Shown here piece after piece: positions 1 to 9,500 of a stretch of 12,087 nucleotides of DNA. The DNA is from an uncultured Prevotella sp. Its GTDB lineage: Bacteria; Bacteroidota; Bacteroidia; Bacteroidales; Bacteroidaceae. The notes below the pieces were generated by a model. That model did no database searches. It had not been told where the DNA came from and was given only the letters and a program-made list of their open reading frames with translations. The stretch covers positions 1 through 12,087 of the forward strand of contig CABVDL010000081.1 in NCBI GenBank assembly GCA_902497035.1, given 5' to 3'. The position numbers and the translations under genes were made by a program. How positions within the stretch are numbered: the stretch's first letter is position 1; each line of letters opens with the position of its first letter.

Positions 1-136
1 GGTGGCCGGCACCAGGCCGGCCACTACACTGCCACCGGTGACGCACACCTCCGCGGGATTTATTCGCTGTGCCTGCGGTCTGCCTGCCTTGTCGTATCAT
101 GGTGGCAGTGTAGTGGCCGGCCTGGTGCCGGCCACC
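1..136. repeat. Perfect 36-bp inverted repeat with 64-nt spacer
   Basis: Bases 1-36 and 101-136 are exact reverse complements (36 of 36), separated by 64 nt. Each arm also holds a smaller internal dyad built on GGCCGG/CCGGCC. The left arm touches the window edge, so the element may extend further left. The arms do not pair beyond base 36 on the inner side. It could be a dispersed palindromic repeat, a miniature element, or a strong transcription-terminating structure for a gene upstream of the window. No transposase is present. A short open frame running across it is best read as a by-product of the repeat. Confidence 0.85.
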
Positions 137-232
137 AGCCGCAATACCATACGCCACTCAGATGTCAAATGGCTTGCTGGCCATAAAAAACCCTCTATAT
201 TTGTAATTGATACAAATTTTCCTCACGATTTC

Positions 233-264
233 CTTGCATAATTGGAATAGATGTGTTACCTTTG
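233..264 (+). promoter_or_regulatory. Bacteroidetes-type promoter for the efflux genes
   Basis: A perfect -7 element TACCTTTG lies at 257-264. A near-match to the -33 element, CTTG, lies at 233-236, with a 20-nt spacer. This fits the Bacteroidetes primary sigma consensus TTTG-N19-21-TAnnTTTG. Transcription would start near 270, just at the first codon of the histidine-rich gene. No operator for a metal-responsive repressor was recognised nearby. Confidence 0.6.
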
Positions 265-271
265 TAGCAGA

Positions 272-673
272 ATGAGGAAAAGACTGTCCATCATCATGAC
301 TGGCCTTGCTGTTGTCTTCATCCTGATAGCAGTGAGCATACATCACCACCACCATGGCGAGGTGATGTATCTGGCATTGCAGGAGCAGTGTGGAGACCAG
401 GGCTGCGGAGCGCATCACGAGGAGGACAACACCACCGACCACACGCAGCATTATCTTGCGTCGAGCAGCGTCAGGCTCAACGCCGCGTCCCACGCCGACG
501 GCTCCCACCATTGGCTTCCCGCATTCTTTTTCCTCGGCATAGCGGGCAGTCCGTTAGACTGTCCGCCACCTTTTACAGCTATCAACACCGGCTGCCGCCA
601 CCATTATGCGCGCAGCCTCAGCCCATCCTGGCAACAGCATTGCCTCGGCCTGCGCGCGCCGCCCTGCTGCTGA
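272..673 (+). CDS. Small histidine-rich exported protein ahead of the metal efflux genes
   Basis: This 133-residue protein begins MRKRLSII and continues with one hydrophobic stretch (about residues 8-22), which fits a signal peptide or membrane anchor. A run of five histidines follows directly, then scattered His and Cys (CGDQGCGAHH, then further HH pairs) and a C-terminal CC. This pattern suggests binding of transition metals in the periplasm. Small proteins like this (I recall them as DUF6769, not verified) are found next to RND efflux genes in Bacteroidales. The in-frame ATG at 251 overlaps the -7 promoter element and is unlikely as a start. The ATG at 272 gives a basic N-terminus, but it lies almost on the predicted transcription start, so the ATG at 296, preceded by GAGGAAAAG, remains possible. 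The exact role, such as metal chaperone or sensor, is unknown. Confidence 0.65.
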   Translation: MRKRLSIIMTGLAVVFILIAVSIHHHHHGEVMYLALQEQCGDQGCGAHHEEDNTTDHTQHYLASSSVRLNAASHADGSHHWLPAFFFLGIAGSPLDCPPPFTAINTGCRHHYARSLSPSWQQHCLGLRAPPCC

Positions 674-820
674 AATCACCACCTTATTTAATTCCATCGA
701 AACGACTGCCGCACAGTTGCCCAACCGGCGTTTTAGGCGCACGGCAAGGCAACTGCGCTGAGGGGGCGCATGCCTTCCAAACGGCGGCAGCCGACAAATC
801 CTAAACCTTTTTATTACAGC

Positions 821-3800
821 ATGATCAGGAAAATCATCGACTACTCCATCACTCACAAGCTGATGGTCATCCTCCTTGTCGTTGTTGTCGTTGCGGGCGG
901 CCTTTGGTCCATGAGCACCATAAATGTCGATTCCACGCCCGACATCACCAACAACCAAGTGCAGGTTATCACCGTGGCCCAAAACCTGTCGACGGCCGAC
1001 ATAGAGCAGTTTATCACTTATCCCGTGGAGATGGCCATGGCCAACCTGCCCGGCGTGGAGGACGTGCGCAGCGTGTCGCGCTTCGGCCTCTCCCTGGTGA
1101 CGGTCATCTTCAGGGACGACATGGGCACCTATCTTCCCCGCCAGCTCGTGCAGGAGAAATTGAGTGCCGTGCGCGAGGAGATACCAGAGGGTATGGGCAG
1201 TCCCGAGATGGGCCCCATCACCACGGGCCTGGGTGAAATTTATCTATACACCCTGGTGGCCGACTCCGCCCTGTACACGCCGCAGGAGCTCCGCACCATA
1301 CAGGACTGGACGGTGCGGCGCCAGCTGTCGATGATACCCGGCGTAGTGGAGGTGAACTCCATGGGCGGCAGCATCAAGCAGTATGAGATAGCCTTCTCCC
1401 CCGCCAGGCTCAACGCCTTGGGCGTGAGCATCGCCGACCTGTTCGAGGCCTTGCAGAAGAACAACGTCAACACAGGCGGAGCCTACATCGAGAAAGACCA
1501 CCAGAGCCATTTCATCCGTGGCGAGGGCGTGGTGAAAAGCATTGCCGACATCCGCGACATCGTGGTGAGGACCATGCCCGGCGGCATGCCCGTAACGGTG
1601 GGCGACGTGGCCGACGACGTGAAATATGGCAGTCAGGTGCGCTACGGAGCCTTCACGCAGGACGGCCGCGAGGCGGTGGGCGGGGCCATCATGATGCTCA
1701 AAGGCTCCAACAGCAACAAGGTCATCAACGACGTGAAGAAGCGCGTGGCCGAGGTGCAGCGCACGCTTCCGGCCGGTGTGCGCATACAGCCTTTCCTCGA
1801 CCGCTCCGAACTCATCCACCGTACCACATCGACCATTGCCCGCAACCTCATCGAGGGCGCGCTCATCGTGGTATTCGTGCTGGTGCTGCTCTTAGGCAGC
1901 ATCCGCGGCGGCATCATCACAGCCTCGCTCATTCCGCTGTCACTGCTCTTCGCTTTCATCCTGATGCGCCTCACGGGCGTGTGGGCCAATCTGATGAGTC
2001 TTGGCGCCATCGACTTCGGCATCATCGTCGACGGGGCGGTCATCATCGTCGAGGGCACCGTACATGAGCTGGAGCATTACCTCAAATCTACGGGCTTCGG
2101 CAAGAGCGGCATATCGCAATCCACCGTCAACAGGCTCACGGGCAAGGCCGCGGGCAGCATGATGCACTCGGCGTTCTTCGGCCAGATCATCATCCTCCTG
2201 GTGTTCACGCCCATCCTGTTTCTCTCCGGCGTGAGCGGCAAGATGTTCCAGCCCATGGCCTTCACCTTTGCCTACGCGCTCTTAGGCGCCATACTGTTTT
2301 GCCTCACCTACGTGCCGATGATGACGGCTGTGCTCAACGGACCGACGGTGAGCCGCTGGCAGTGGCTGCGCCGGGCCGAGGCCGTGACCGTCAAACTGAG
2401 CCGCCGGCTGATGGACATTGTCTATCTGCTCTATCGCCCCGCCCTCCGCCTCTCGCTCAGATACAAGACGGCCGTCATCGGGCTCACCCTTTCGGTGTTT
2501 GCCGCCACGGCGGTGCTTTTCAGCCGCATGGGCGCCGAGTTCATTCCCAGCCTCGACGAGGGCGACATTGCCTTCCAGCTCTTCCTGCGGCCCGGCAGCT
2601 CGCTCTCTGAGACCATCGAGCGCGAGACCGAGGTGGAGCGCGTGCTGCTCAAGGAGTTTCCAGAGGTGAGGACCGTCTGTGGACGCATCGGCGTCTCTGC
2701 CGTACCCAACGACCCGATGGGCATGGACTTCACCGACAGCTTCATCATACTCGAGAAAGACCGCAGCAAGTGGAAGAGTGCCAAGGACAAGAAAGAGCTG
2801 TTGGCAAAGATTGAGGCGAGGCTCGCCCAGATACCCGGCATCAGCTGCGCTTTCAGCCAACCCGTGGAGCTTCGCACCAATGAGCTGATGACCGGCATAC
2901 GCGAGGACGTGGCGGTAAAGGTCTATGGAGAGAACCTCGACACGCTGAACGCCATCGGGCACCGGCTCGAACGCATCATCGCTGCCGTGCCCGGCGCCAA
3001 GGATGTGGCCATGGAGCGCACCTCAGGCCTGCCGCAAATCACGGTGCGCTACAACCGGGCGCAGCTGGCGAAGTATGGACTTGACGTGCAGAAGCTCAAC
3101 CAGTATGTCAGCACTGCCTTTGCCGGTGGCCAGGCCGGCGAGGTGTTTGAGGGAGAGAAACGCTTTGCCCTGGTGCTGCGGCTCAGCGACAACAACCGCC
3201 GAAGCATCAACGACATACGCGAGCTGCCCGTCGACCTGTCTGACGGACGGCAGATACCTATGAGCGAGCTGGCCACCATCAGCTATCAGCCCGGTCCGAT
3301 GCAGATATCGCGCGACGGAGCCTCGCGCCGCGTCTATGTGGGGCTCAATGCCCGCGGGCGCGACGTGGCCTCGGTAGTAGCCGACATCGACAAGGCCGTA
3401 AAGTCGCAGCTGCGGTTGCCGTCGGGCTATCGCATCACCTACGACGGCTCGTTCAAGAACTTGCAGGAAGCCACGTCGCGCATGGCCGTCGTGGTGCCGG
3501 TGGCATTGATTATCATCTTCTTCCTGCTCTATCTGGCTCTGAAGTCGGTCATCGAGGCCCTGATGATCTATATTGCCGTGCCGCTGGCCACGCTTGGTGG
3601 CATCATCGCCCTCGCTCTGCGCGGCATGCCGCTCAGCATCTCTGCGGGCGTGGGCTTCATCGTGCTGAGCGGTGTGGCCGTGCTAAACGGCCTGGTGCTC
3701 ATCAACCGCTTCAACACGCTTGAGGAAGAAGGCATGGACAATGTGGCGCGCCGCATCTACCGCGGCACCCACGAGCGCCTGCGCCCCATCATGCTCACGG

Positions 3801-4021
3801 CCGCAGCAGCCATGCTCGGCTTCCTGCCGATGGCCGTCAGCGGGTCGGCAGGAGCCGAGGTGCAGCGGCCGCTGGCAACGGTAGTCATAGGAGGTCTGTT
3901 CACCTCCACCATGCTCACGCTGGTCATGCTGCCGGTGCTGTATGCGCTGCTGAAAGGAAGAAAACGGAAAATGCAAGCAACTGTAACAACCATAACGACG
4001 ACAACAACCGATGAAGAATAA
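821..4021 (+). CDS. czcA: CzcA-type heavy-metal efflux RND permease
   Basis: This 1066-residue inner-membrane proton/metal antiporter is close to the usual size for the heavy-metal RND family. The N-terminus MIRKIIDYSITHKL followed by TM1 (about residues 13-29) is the classic family start, so I chose the ATG at 821 over an in-frame one at 770 that adds 17 uncharacteristic residues. A membrane block starts near 341. TM4 carries IDFGIIVDGAV with D398 and D404, the acidic pair of divalent-metal pumps. EFIPSLDEGD opens the second periplasmic half. As I align them from memory, the three Cu(I)-binding methionines of E. coli CusA (M573, M623, M672) correspond to Q586, F637 and E688 here, which argues against copper or silver. 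The C-terminus ends in an unusual threonine-rich tail. The 147-nt gap before the gene holds no convincing second promoter. It probably works with the two downstream gene products as a tripartite pump. Confidence 0.93.
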   Translation: MIRKIIDYSITHKLMVILLVVVVVAGGLWSMSTINVDSTPDITNNQVQVITVAQNLSTADIEQFITYPVEMAMANLPGVEDVRSVSRFGLSLVTVIFRDDMGTYLPRQLVQEKLSAVREEIPEGMGSPEMGPITTGLGEIYLYTLVADSALYTPQELRTIQDWTVRRQLSMIPGVVEVNSMGGSIKQYEIAFSPARLNALGVSIADLFEALQKNNVNTGGAYIEKDHQSHFIRGEGVVKSIADIRDIVVRTMPGGMPVTVGDVADDVKYGSQVRYGAFTQDGREAVGGAIMMLKGSNSNKVINDVKKRVAEVQRTLPAGVRIQPFLDRSELIHRTTSTIARNLIEGALIVVFVLVLLLGSIRGGIITASLIPLSLLFAFILMRLTGVWANLMSLGAIDFGIIVDGAVIIVEGTVHELEHYLKSTGFGKSGISQSTVNRLTGKAAGSMMHSAFFGQIIILLVFTPILFLSGVSGKMFQPMAFTFAYALLGAILFCLTYVPMMTAVLNGPTVSRWQWLRRAEAVTVKLSRRLMDIVYLLYRPALRLSLRYKTAVIGLTLSVFAATAVLFSRMGAEFIPSLDEGDIAFQLFLRPGSSLSETIERETEVERVLLKEFPEVRTVCGRIGVSAVPNDPMGMDFTDSFIILEKDRSKWKSAKDKKELLAKIEARLAQIPGISCAFSQPVELRTNELMTGIREDVAVKVYGENLDTLNAIGHRLERIIAAVPGAKDVAMERTSGLPQITVRYNRAQLAKYGLDVQKLNQYVSTAFAGGQAGEVFEGEKRFALVLRLSDNNRRSINDIRELPVDLSDGRQIPMSELATISYQPGPMQISRDGASRRVYVGLNARGRDVASVVADIDKAVKSQLRLPSGYRITYDGSFKNLQEATSRMAVVVPVALIIIFFLLYLALKSVIEALMIYIAVPLATLGGIIALALRGMPLSISAGVGFIVLSGVAVLNGLVLINRFNTLEEEGMDNVARRIYRGTHERLRPIMLTAAAAMLGFLPMAVSGSAGAEVQRPLATVVIGGLFTSTMLTLVMLPVLYALLKGRKRKMQATVTTITTTTTDEE

Positions 4022-4049
4022 GATAAAGACCCACGAGAACGAAAAGACA

Positions 4050-5258
4050 ATGAAGAATACGCTTAGGCTACTGTTGCCAACACCGGCGGGACGATGGCTG
4101 GCGGCGGTGTTGCTACTGACAGCCGCAGTACCGCTCTGTGCGCAACAGCCCATCACGCTCGACGAGGCCTTGGGCAAGGCGCTGAGCAACTATCCCGCCA
4201 TCAGGGCTGGCAGGCTGCAGGCCAAGAGCGCCGTCATGCTGAGCAAATCGGCCAGCGCATTGGGCGAGATGGAGATCAGTGGCGGCGGCGAGGAGATAGG
4301 CCGGGGCAACGAGGCCATATACACACTGGCCCGCGTGCGCCAGAACATTGACCCTTTCGGCGCCAACGGATTGCGCCAACGGCTGCAGGCGCAGGCCAAG
4401 GTGGCGCAGGCTGAGACGGGCGTGGCAGAGCGGACACTCAGCCGACAGGTATGCCTCGACTACATCAACGACTATGCGGCGCAGCTGCGCTGTGAGAACA
4501 TGGCACGCACCGACTCCCTCTACGCCGACTTCGCCGAGGTGGCCCGCAAGCGGTATGAGACCCAGGCCATCTCGCCCTTGGAATATCAGACGGCCCTGAA
4601 CAGAAGCCGGCAGGTCAAGCTCGCCCTGGCCGAGGCACAGAAAGACCTCGGCATGGCGCATGCCAATCTCAGCCGCTGGCTGTCGGCCGACACGCTCTAC
4701 AGAGCCGACGGCGTGGCTCCCGGGCTCGAGGCTGCGGGCATCCTACAGCCTGACAACCATCCCGGGGCACTGCTCTCACAGCAGCGGGTGGCACTGGCGC
4801 AGGCCACCATCAAGGAGATGCGCGCGCAGCGACAGCCGAAGTTCTTTGTCGAGGCCGGCGTGCAGAAGATTGGACCCACCAGCGGCTACTATGCCTGGCA
4901 GGTGGGTGTCAGCGTGCCGATAGCACTCGGGGCGACCAAGGCCGGCGTGCGCTCGGCCACCATCGACCTGCAACGCTTCGAGGCCGAAGCCGAGGTGACA
5001 CGGCGGCAACTCGGAAACCGACTGGCCACGCTGCGCATGACTTACGACAAATACGCCGCAAGCGTGGCTTACTACCGCAGCAACGCCTTGCCGCTGGCCA
5101 AGGAACAACAGCGCAACGCAGCAGTCTCATACAGGGCGGGGAGCATAGGCTACCTCGACTTCATACAGGCCACAAGCGACGCCCTGGCTACAGAGATGGG
5201 CTATGTGGAGGCCTACGCCAAACTGCTTGAGACAAAATACGAACTCCTTTATTATTAA
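4050..5258 (+). CDS. TolC-family outer-membrane efflux channel
   Basis: This 402-residue outer-membrane factor would form the exit duct of the pump. The N-terminus shows a signal peptide: a basic region, then a hydrophobic core ending in PLCA before QQPITLDEAL, the typical beginning of the mature channel. Long Ala/Gln/Arg-rich helical segments follow (for example about residues 90-130 and 160-205), as expected for the paired coiled coils of outer-membrane efflux proteins. An in-frame ATG at 4011 overlaps the end of the pump gene by 11 nt and would add 13 charged residues before the signal peptide, so 4050 is preferred. Either start implies tight coupling with the pump gene. The substrate range is set by the pump, not by this channel. 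Confidence 0.9.
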   Translation: MKNTLRLLLPTPAGRWLAAVLLLTAAVPLCAQQPITLDEALGKALSNYPAIRAGRLQAKSAVMLSKSASALGEMEISGGGEEIGRGNEAIYTLARVRQNIDPFGANGLRQRLQAQAKVAQAETGVAERTLSRQVCLDYINDYAAQLRCENMARTDSLYADFAEVARKRYETQAISPLEYQTALNRSRQVKLALAEAQKDLGMAHANLSRWLSADTLYRADGVAPGLEAAGILQPDNHPGALLSQQRVALAQATIKEMRAQRQPKFFVEAGVQKIGPTSGYYAWQVGVSVPIALGATKAGVRSATIDLQRFEAEAEVTRRQLGNRLATLRMTYDKYAASVAYYRSNALPLAKEQQRNAAVSYRAGSIGYLDFIQATSDALATEMGYVEAYAKLLETKYELLYY

Positions 5259-5264
5259 TCCTAC

Positions 5265-6425
5265 ATGATAAACAGAATAAACATGAGACCCTATAGACTT
5301 CTTTTCGTCCTCTGCATGGCCCTGACGGTGTCGTGCGGCAACAACAACCAGTCAACAACCGGACAGGCTCCGGCCTCCCAACAGGAGAGTTTTGCCTTAG
5401 ACAGCAAGACGGCCGCAGACGGCGGCGTGAGCGTCGGGCAGGCTTCCCTGCAACCCTTTGCCGAGGTGGTCAAGGCAAACGGCGTGCTGAGGGTGCAGCC
5501 TCAAAGCGAGGCCAGCGTGGCATCGCCCATCGGAGCCAATGTGAAACGAATTATGGTGACCGAGGGGCAGCGCGTCGCACGCGGCCAGACACTGGCCCTC
5601 GTCACCCATCCCGACCTGCTCGACCTGCAGGGACGCTACCTCTCGGCAAGCAGCCGGATGGGCTATGTGGAGCAGGAGTACCGGCGGCAAAAGCAACTCT
5701 ACGCTTCAAAGGCCGGCTCTGGCCGCGACCTGCAGCAGATAGCCTCAGAATACCGGCAGTTGCAGGGAGAGCTGAGGGTGACGGCACGGCAGCTCGTCAT
5801 GATGGGCATCAGTCCCAAAGCGGTCAAGGAGGGGCATACGGTGGAGGCCATCGCCGTCAAGAGTCCAATTGCCGGCACGGTGGAGACGGTCAGCACCACG
5901 GTGGGACAATATGCCGGACCAGAGTCGCCGCTCTTTACCATTGTCAACACCGACAGGGTATTTGCCGATGTCTTAGTCTATGAGAACGACCTAAGCAAGG
6001 TAGCCGTCGGCAATGGTGCCAGACTCTCATCGGCATCCTGGTCGGGTGTGTTAAGCGGCAAGGTAACATCGGTGGGCAACGTCTTCGACGATAGCAGCCG
6101 TGCCGTCCACGTGCGCATAGCCCTCGCAGGCAGCCGAAGCCGGCTGATTCCGGGAGCCTATGTGACGGCATCCATCAAGTCGGCAGGCAGCAGGCGTCTG
6201 GCAGTACCCGACGAGGCCATTGCCTCCGACGACGACCGCAAGTACGTGTTTCTCGTCAGACAGGAGGGGCGTCGCATGGTGTTCTCGCCCCGCGAGGTGC
6301 GTATCGGGCAGCACACCGCCGGATATAATGAAATCATCGCTGGTCTGAAACCGACTGACAAAATAGCGCTGGCAGGTGCCTACACGCTCATGTCGGAATG
6401 GAAAAAGGCTGATGCGGAGCAGTAA
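5265..6425 (+). CDS. Periplasmic adaptor (membrane fusion) lipoprotein of RND efflux system
   Basis: This 386-residue protein bridges the RND pump and the TolC-like channel. A lipoprotein signal ends in LTVSC-GN, with Cys24 as the lipidation site. The two halves of a biotinyl/lipoyl-type barrel are visible: SPIGANVKRIMVTEGQRV, then a helical hairpin rich in Gln and Arg, then KSPIAGTVETVSTTVGQ. They are followed by beta-barrel and membrane-proximal regions ending ADKIALAGAYTLMSEW-like (read here as TDKIALAGAY). It starts 6 nt after the channel gene stops, consistent with one transcript. The in-frame ATG at 5283 (MRPYRLLF) would give a shorter signal peptide and is equally plausible. No histidine-rich metal-binding extension is seen, unlike some CzcB proteins. 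Confidence 0.9.
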   Translation: MINRINMRPYRLLFVLCMALTVSCGNNNQSTTGQAPASQQESFALDSKTAADGGVSVGQASLQPFAEVVKANGVLRVQPQSEASVASPIGANVKRIMVTEGQRVARGQTLALVTHPDLLDLQGRYLSASSRMGYVEQEYRRQKQLYASKAGSGRDLQQIASEYRQLQGELRVTARQLVMMGISPKAVKEGHTVEAIAVKSPIAGTVETVSTTVGQYAGPESPLFTIVNTDRVFADVLVYENDLSKVAVGNGARLSSASWSGVLSGKVTSVGNVFDDSSRAVHVRIALAGSRSRLIPGAYVTASIKSAGSRRLAVPDEAIASDDDRKYVFLVRQEGRRMVFSPREVRIGQHTAGYNEIIAGLKPTDKIALAGAYTLMSEWKKADAEQ

Positions 6426-6443
6426 TCAGACAACGGCTGTACG

Positions 6444-6542
6444 TCACCCCAATCGGCCGTTGCCGCGCCAATCGGCCGTTGTCGCGCCAATCAGAAGCCC
6501 GTATTTCGTATTGTAGCGTTCCTTCTTCAGGTAGGCAATCAT
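6444..6542 (-). other. Short open frame after hsdR, possible gene remnant
   Basis: An ATG two bases past the hsdR stop opens a 32-codon frame beginning MIAYLKKERYNTKYG and running through the 19-bp repeats to a TGA at 6444-6446. The first half has a protein-like composition (Lys, Tyr, Arg rich), while the second half is encoded by the repeats. I do not recognise it and see no ribosome-binding site. It could be the eroded end of a former gene, a small accessory peptide, or chance. Confidence 0.2.
6449..6494. repeat. Two and a half tandem copies of a 19-bp unit
   Basis: Copies at 6449-6467 and 6468-6486 (CCAATCGGCCGTTGCCGCG) differ at one base, and a partial third copy (CCAATC) begins at 6487. 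CAACGGC at 6431-6437 can also pair with GCCGTTG at 6455-6461. The repeats lie in the 118-nt gap between the convergent efflux genes and hsdR. A folded RNA here might end transcription from either side, but no T-tract follows, so a terminator is not claimed. Confidence 0.7.
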
Positions 6543-6543
6543 G

Positions 6544-9500
6544 TCATGGCTCTGCTGCCATGGATAGCGCATCATCTTCTTCCGGCAAACTGTAGTGGAG
6601 CGGGGACTTTGCAGGAGCTTCATCTGTTACGTCTGTTCCCACGAGGTCATAGAACCTGTTGAACAGGGCTTTTATCTTATCGAGGATGGCAATTTTCTTC
6701 TCTTCCCTCCCCGCATCTTTCTTAAACGGGTTGATAGGAGGCATGATATCAGCAATGCCGGTGCCCTCCGTCTGCACAAAGCCATTGTCAAAGCTATCGT
6801 GGATGAACTTGCGGGCGGGCGCATCTTTCAAATGCTCGGTAGCGATGATGTCGTTAATCTCCTCATGCATCTTTGTGCGCACAAAGGCATTCCAGTCGTC
6901 ATCCACATCACTGGTCGGCGTGATGGACTTGACAAAGGCATCTATGAGATCTTTCTTATTGCGCATCTGGGGACTCGACTTGATGGCACGGTCGATGTCG
7001 CGAAGCGTCACCTCACGGTCTTTGCTGTTTTGTTCTTTATACTTCTTGACGAGCGCCAGGATATAATCGATATTAATCTCCACCTGCTTGACAAGCTCCA
7101 TCTCAAAGACGAGGTCGTCCTTGATCTTCTCTTTGTCGTGACCGCTTGGCTTCAGCTCCTGGTAGATGTCGTTGTACATACCGAGGTAGTCCTGCATGTC
7201 GCGCTCGCTGAGGAGCTCGTGGCCGGCAAACTGGTCAAAGGCCTGAAGGATGTTCAGCACGCGCAGCAGTGCACCGAAGAGCTTGACAAACTCTTTCTTC
7301 TCCTCCTCACTGGCAATGACTTCGCCGGGGATGAACTTCCTCAGCAGCTCAACCAGCTCTTCGTAGCCCTTGACATGATGTCCTTTGTCGTCCTCATAGC
7401 CTTTATAATACTCCTCGTAGGTCTTCATCAGCACAAGGCCGCAGGCATCCTTGTTGCCAAACAGGGCAATGGCATCGTTGGTGGCCTTCTCCAGATTGCG
7501 GAAGCAGACGATGTTGCCGAAAGTCTTGATAGCGTTGAGAATGCGGTTGGTGCGGCTGTAGGCCTGCAACAGTCCGTGCATCCTGAGGTTCTTGTCCACC
7601 CACAGCGTGTTGAGCGTGGTGGCGTCGAAACCCGTGAGAAACATGTTGACGACGATGAGGATATCTATCTCGCGGTTCTTCATGCGCAGTGAGACATCCT
7701 TGTAGTAGTTCTGGAACTTATCGGCCGAGGTGTCGTAGTTGGTGCCAAACATCGCGTTGTAGTCCTGGATGGCCTTCTCCAAGAAGTCACGGTCCACGGG
7801 GAGCATGCCGTCGGTATTCTCGTTGTTCTCATCCTCCATGCCGGTGCCGTCGTCCTCGTCGTTGACACCATAGCTGAAGATGGTGGCCACCTTCAATCCG
7901 CTGTTCTGACGTTTAAACTCATTGTAGTAAAGCTTTGCATACTCGATGCTGGCCACGGCAAAGATGGAGTTGAAGCCCGTAAGTCGCACAATCTGCTTAT
8001 TCTCTTCCACCTTGCCTTGCCGTTTTGCCGTAGCCACCTCACTGACGTTCATGAGCTTGTTGAACGCAAAGCTGCGGTCGTTGCGCTTGGTCTTTTGATT
8101 GAAATGATGGATGATATATTCGGTGACGAGCTTGATGCGCCGCGGGTCTTTGAGGGCGTTGTCGGTGTCGATGCTCCACACCTCCTCGTTCTCGATGTCT
8201 TTTTTCTCCTTCATGGTGGAGATATACTCCACGCGGAAGGGCAGCACGTTGCGGTCGCGGATGGCGTCCACAATGGTATAGCTGTGCAGCTTGTCGCCGA
8301 AAGCCTGTGCCGTGGTTTTCAGATTCGGGTTGCCGCTCGTGCTGGCGTTTTTGGCGAAGATAGGGGTGCCGGTGAAGCCAAAGATATAATAATGCTTGAA
8401 CTTCTTGGTGATGAGCGTGTGCATGTCGCCGAACTGCGAGCGATGGCATTCGTCGAAGATGAACACGATCTGCTTTTGCGTGATGGCCTTGACCTCATCC
8501 TCGTAAGTCTTGTTCTTCAGCATCGACGCCAATTTTTGTATCGTCGTGATGACGAGCTTCTTCTGCGGGTCGCTGCTGCCTAACTGCCGCCGCAGGATGT
8601 TGGAGCTTGTATTACTGTTGGCCGCTCCTTTCTCAAAGCGGTCATACTCCTTCATCGTCTGATAGTCCAGGTCCTTGCGATCGACGACAAAGACCACCTT
8701 GTCGATGAAATCCATTTGTGTGGCCAGGCGTGCCGTCTTGAACGAGGTCAGTGTCTTACCCGAGCCCGTGGTGTGCCAGATATAACCGCCGGCCTTGATG
8801 CTGCCTTCCCAATGATAGTTGTGGGCAATGGTGATGCGGTTGATGATCTTTTCCGTGGCACAAATCTGATACGGACGCATGACCATCAGCAACTGCTCGC
8901 TCGTAAAGATACAATATTTAGCGAGGATGTTAAGGAGGGTGTGCTTGGCAAAGAAGGTTGCGGTGAAGTCCATCAGGTCGGTGATAGGCACATTCCGCTC
9001 ATCAGCCCACCACGACGTAAACTCAAAGGAGTTGCTGGTGTGCTTGCCTTGCCCCGGCTTTTGGTGGCCACTGTTTTGCTTGACATGGGCAAAACGCGTC
9101 GTGTTGCTATAGTATTTCGTCTCGGTGCCGTTGGAGATGACAAATATCTGAACGTACTCGAAGAGCCCGGTGCCACTCCAAAACGACTCTCTTTGGTATC
9201 GGTTGATTTGGTTAAAAGCTTCACGGATGGGCACGCCACGGCGCTTCAGCTCCACGTGGACGAGCGGGAGCCCATTGACGAGGATGGTCACGTCGTAGCG
9301 GTTCTCCCGATAGCCACCTTCGGGGGTATATTGATTGATGACCTGCAGACTGTTATTGTGGACATTCTTTTTGTCAAAGATGCGGATGTTACGCTGCTCG
9401 CCGTTGTCGAAGAGGAAGGTCTGTACATTGTCCTCCTGTATCAACCGCGTCTTTTCAATGATGCCGTTGTTCTGATTGGCCAGGATGGTATTGTAGAACC

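Noticed and set aside
2..241. 79-codon plus-strand open frame starting MAGTRPATT
   Set aside because: It runs through both arms of the 36-bp inverted repeat and reads the same repeat in two directions (AGTRPAT and AGLVPAT). It has no plausible ribosome-binding site or domain.
714..755. CAGTTGCC / GGCAACTG stem with a 26-nt loop upstream of the pump gene
   Set aside because: The stem is only 8 bp, the loop is long, and no riboswitch core or T-tract is visible, so it may be chance.
6595..7692. 365-codon plus-strand open frame opposite hsdR
   Set aside because: It lies wholly antisense to the well-supported hsdR frame and has no recognisable domain; its length follows from codon usage of hsdR.
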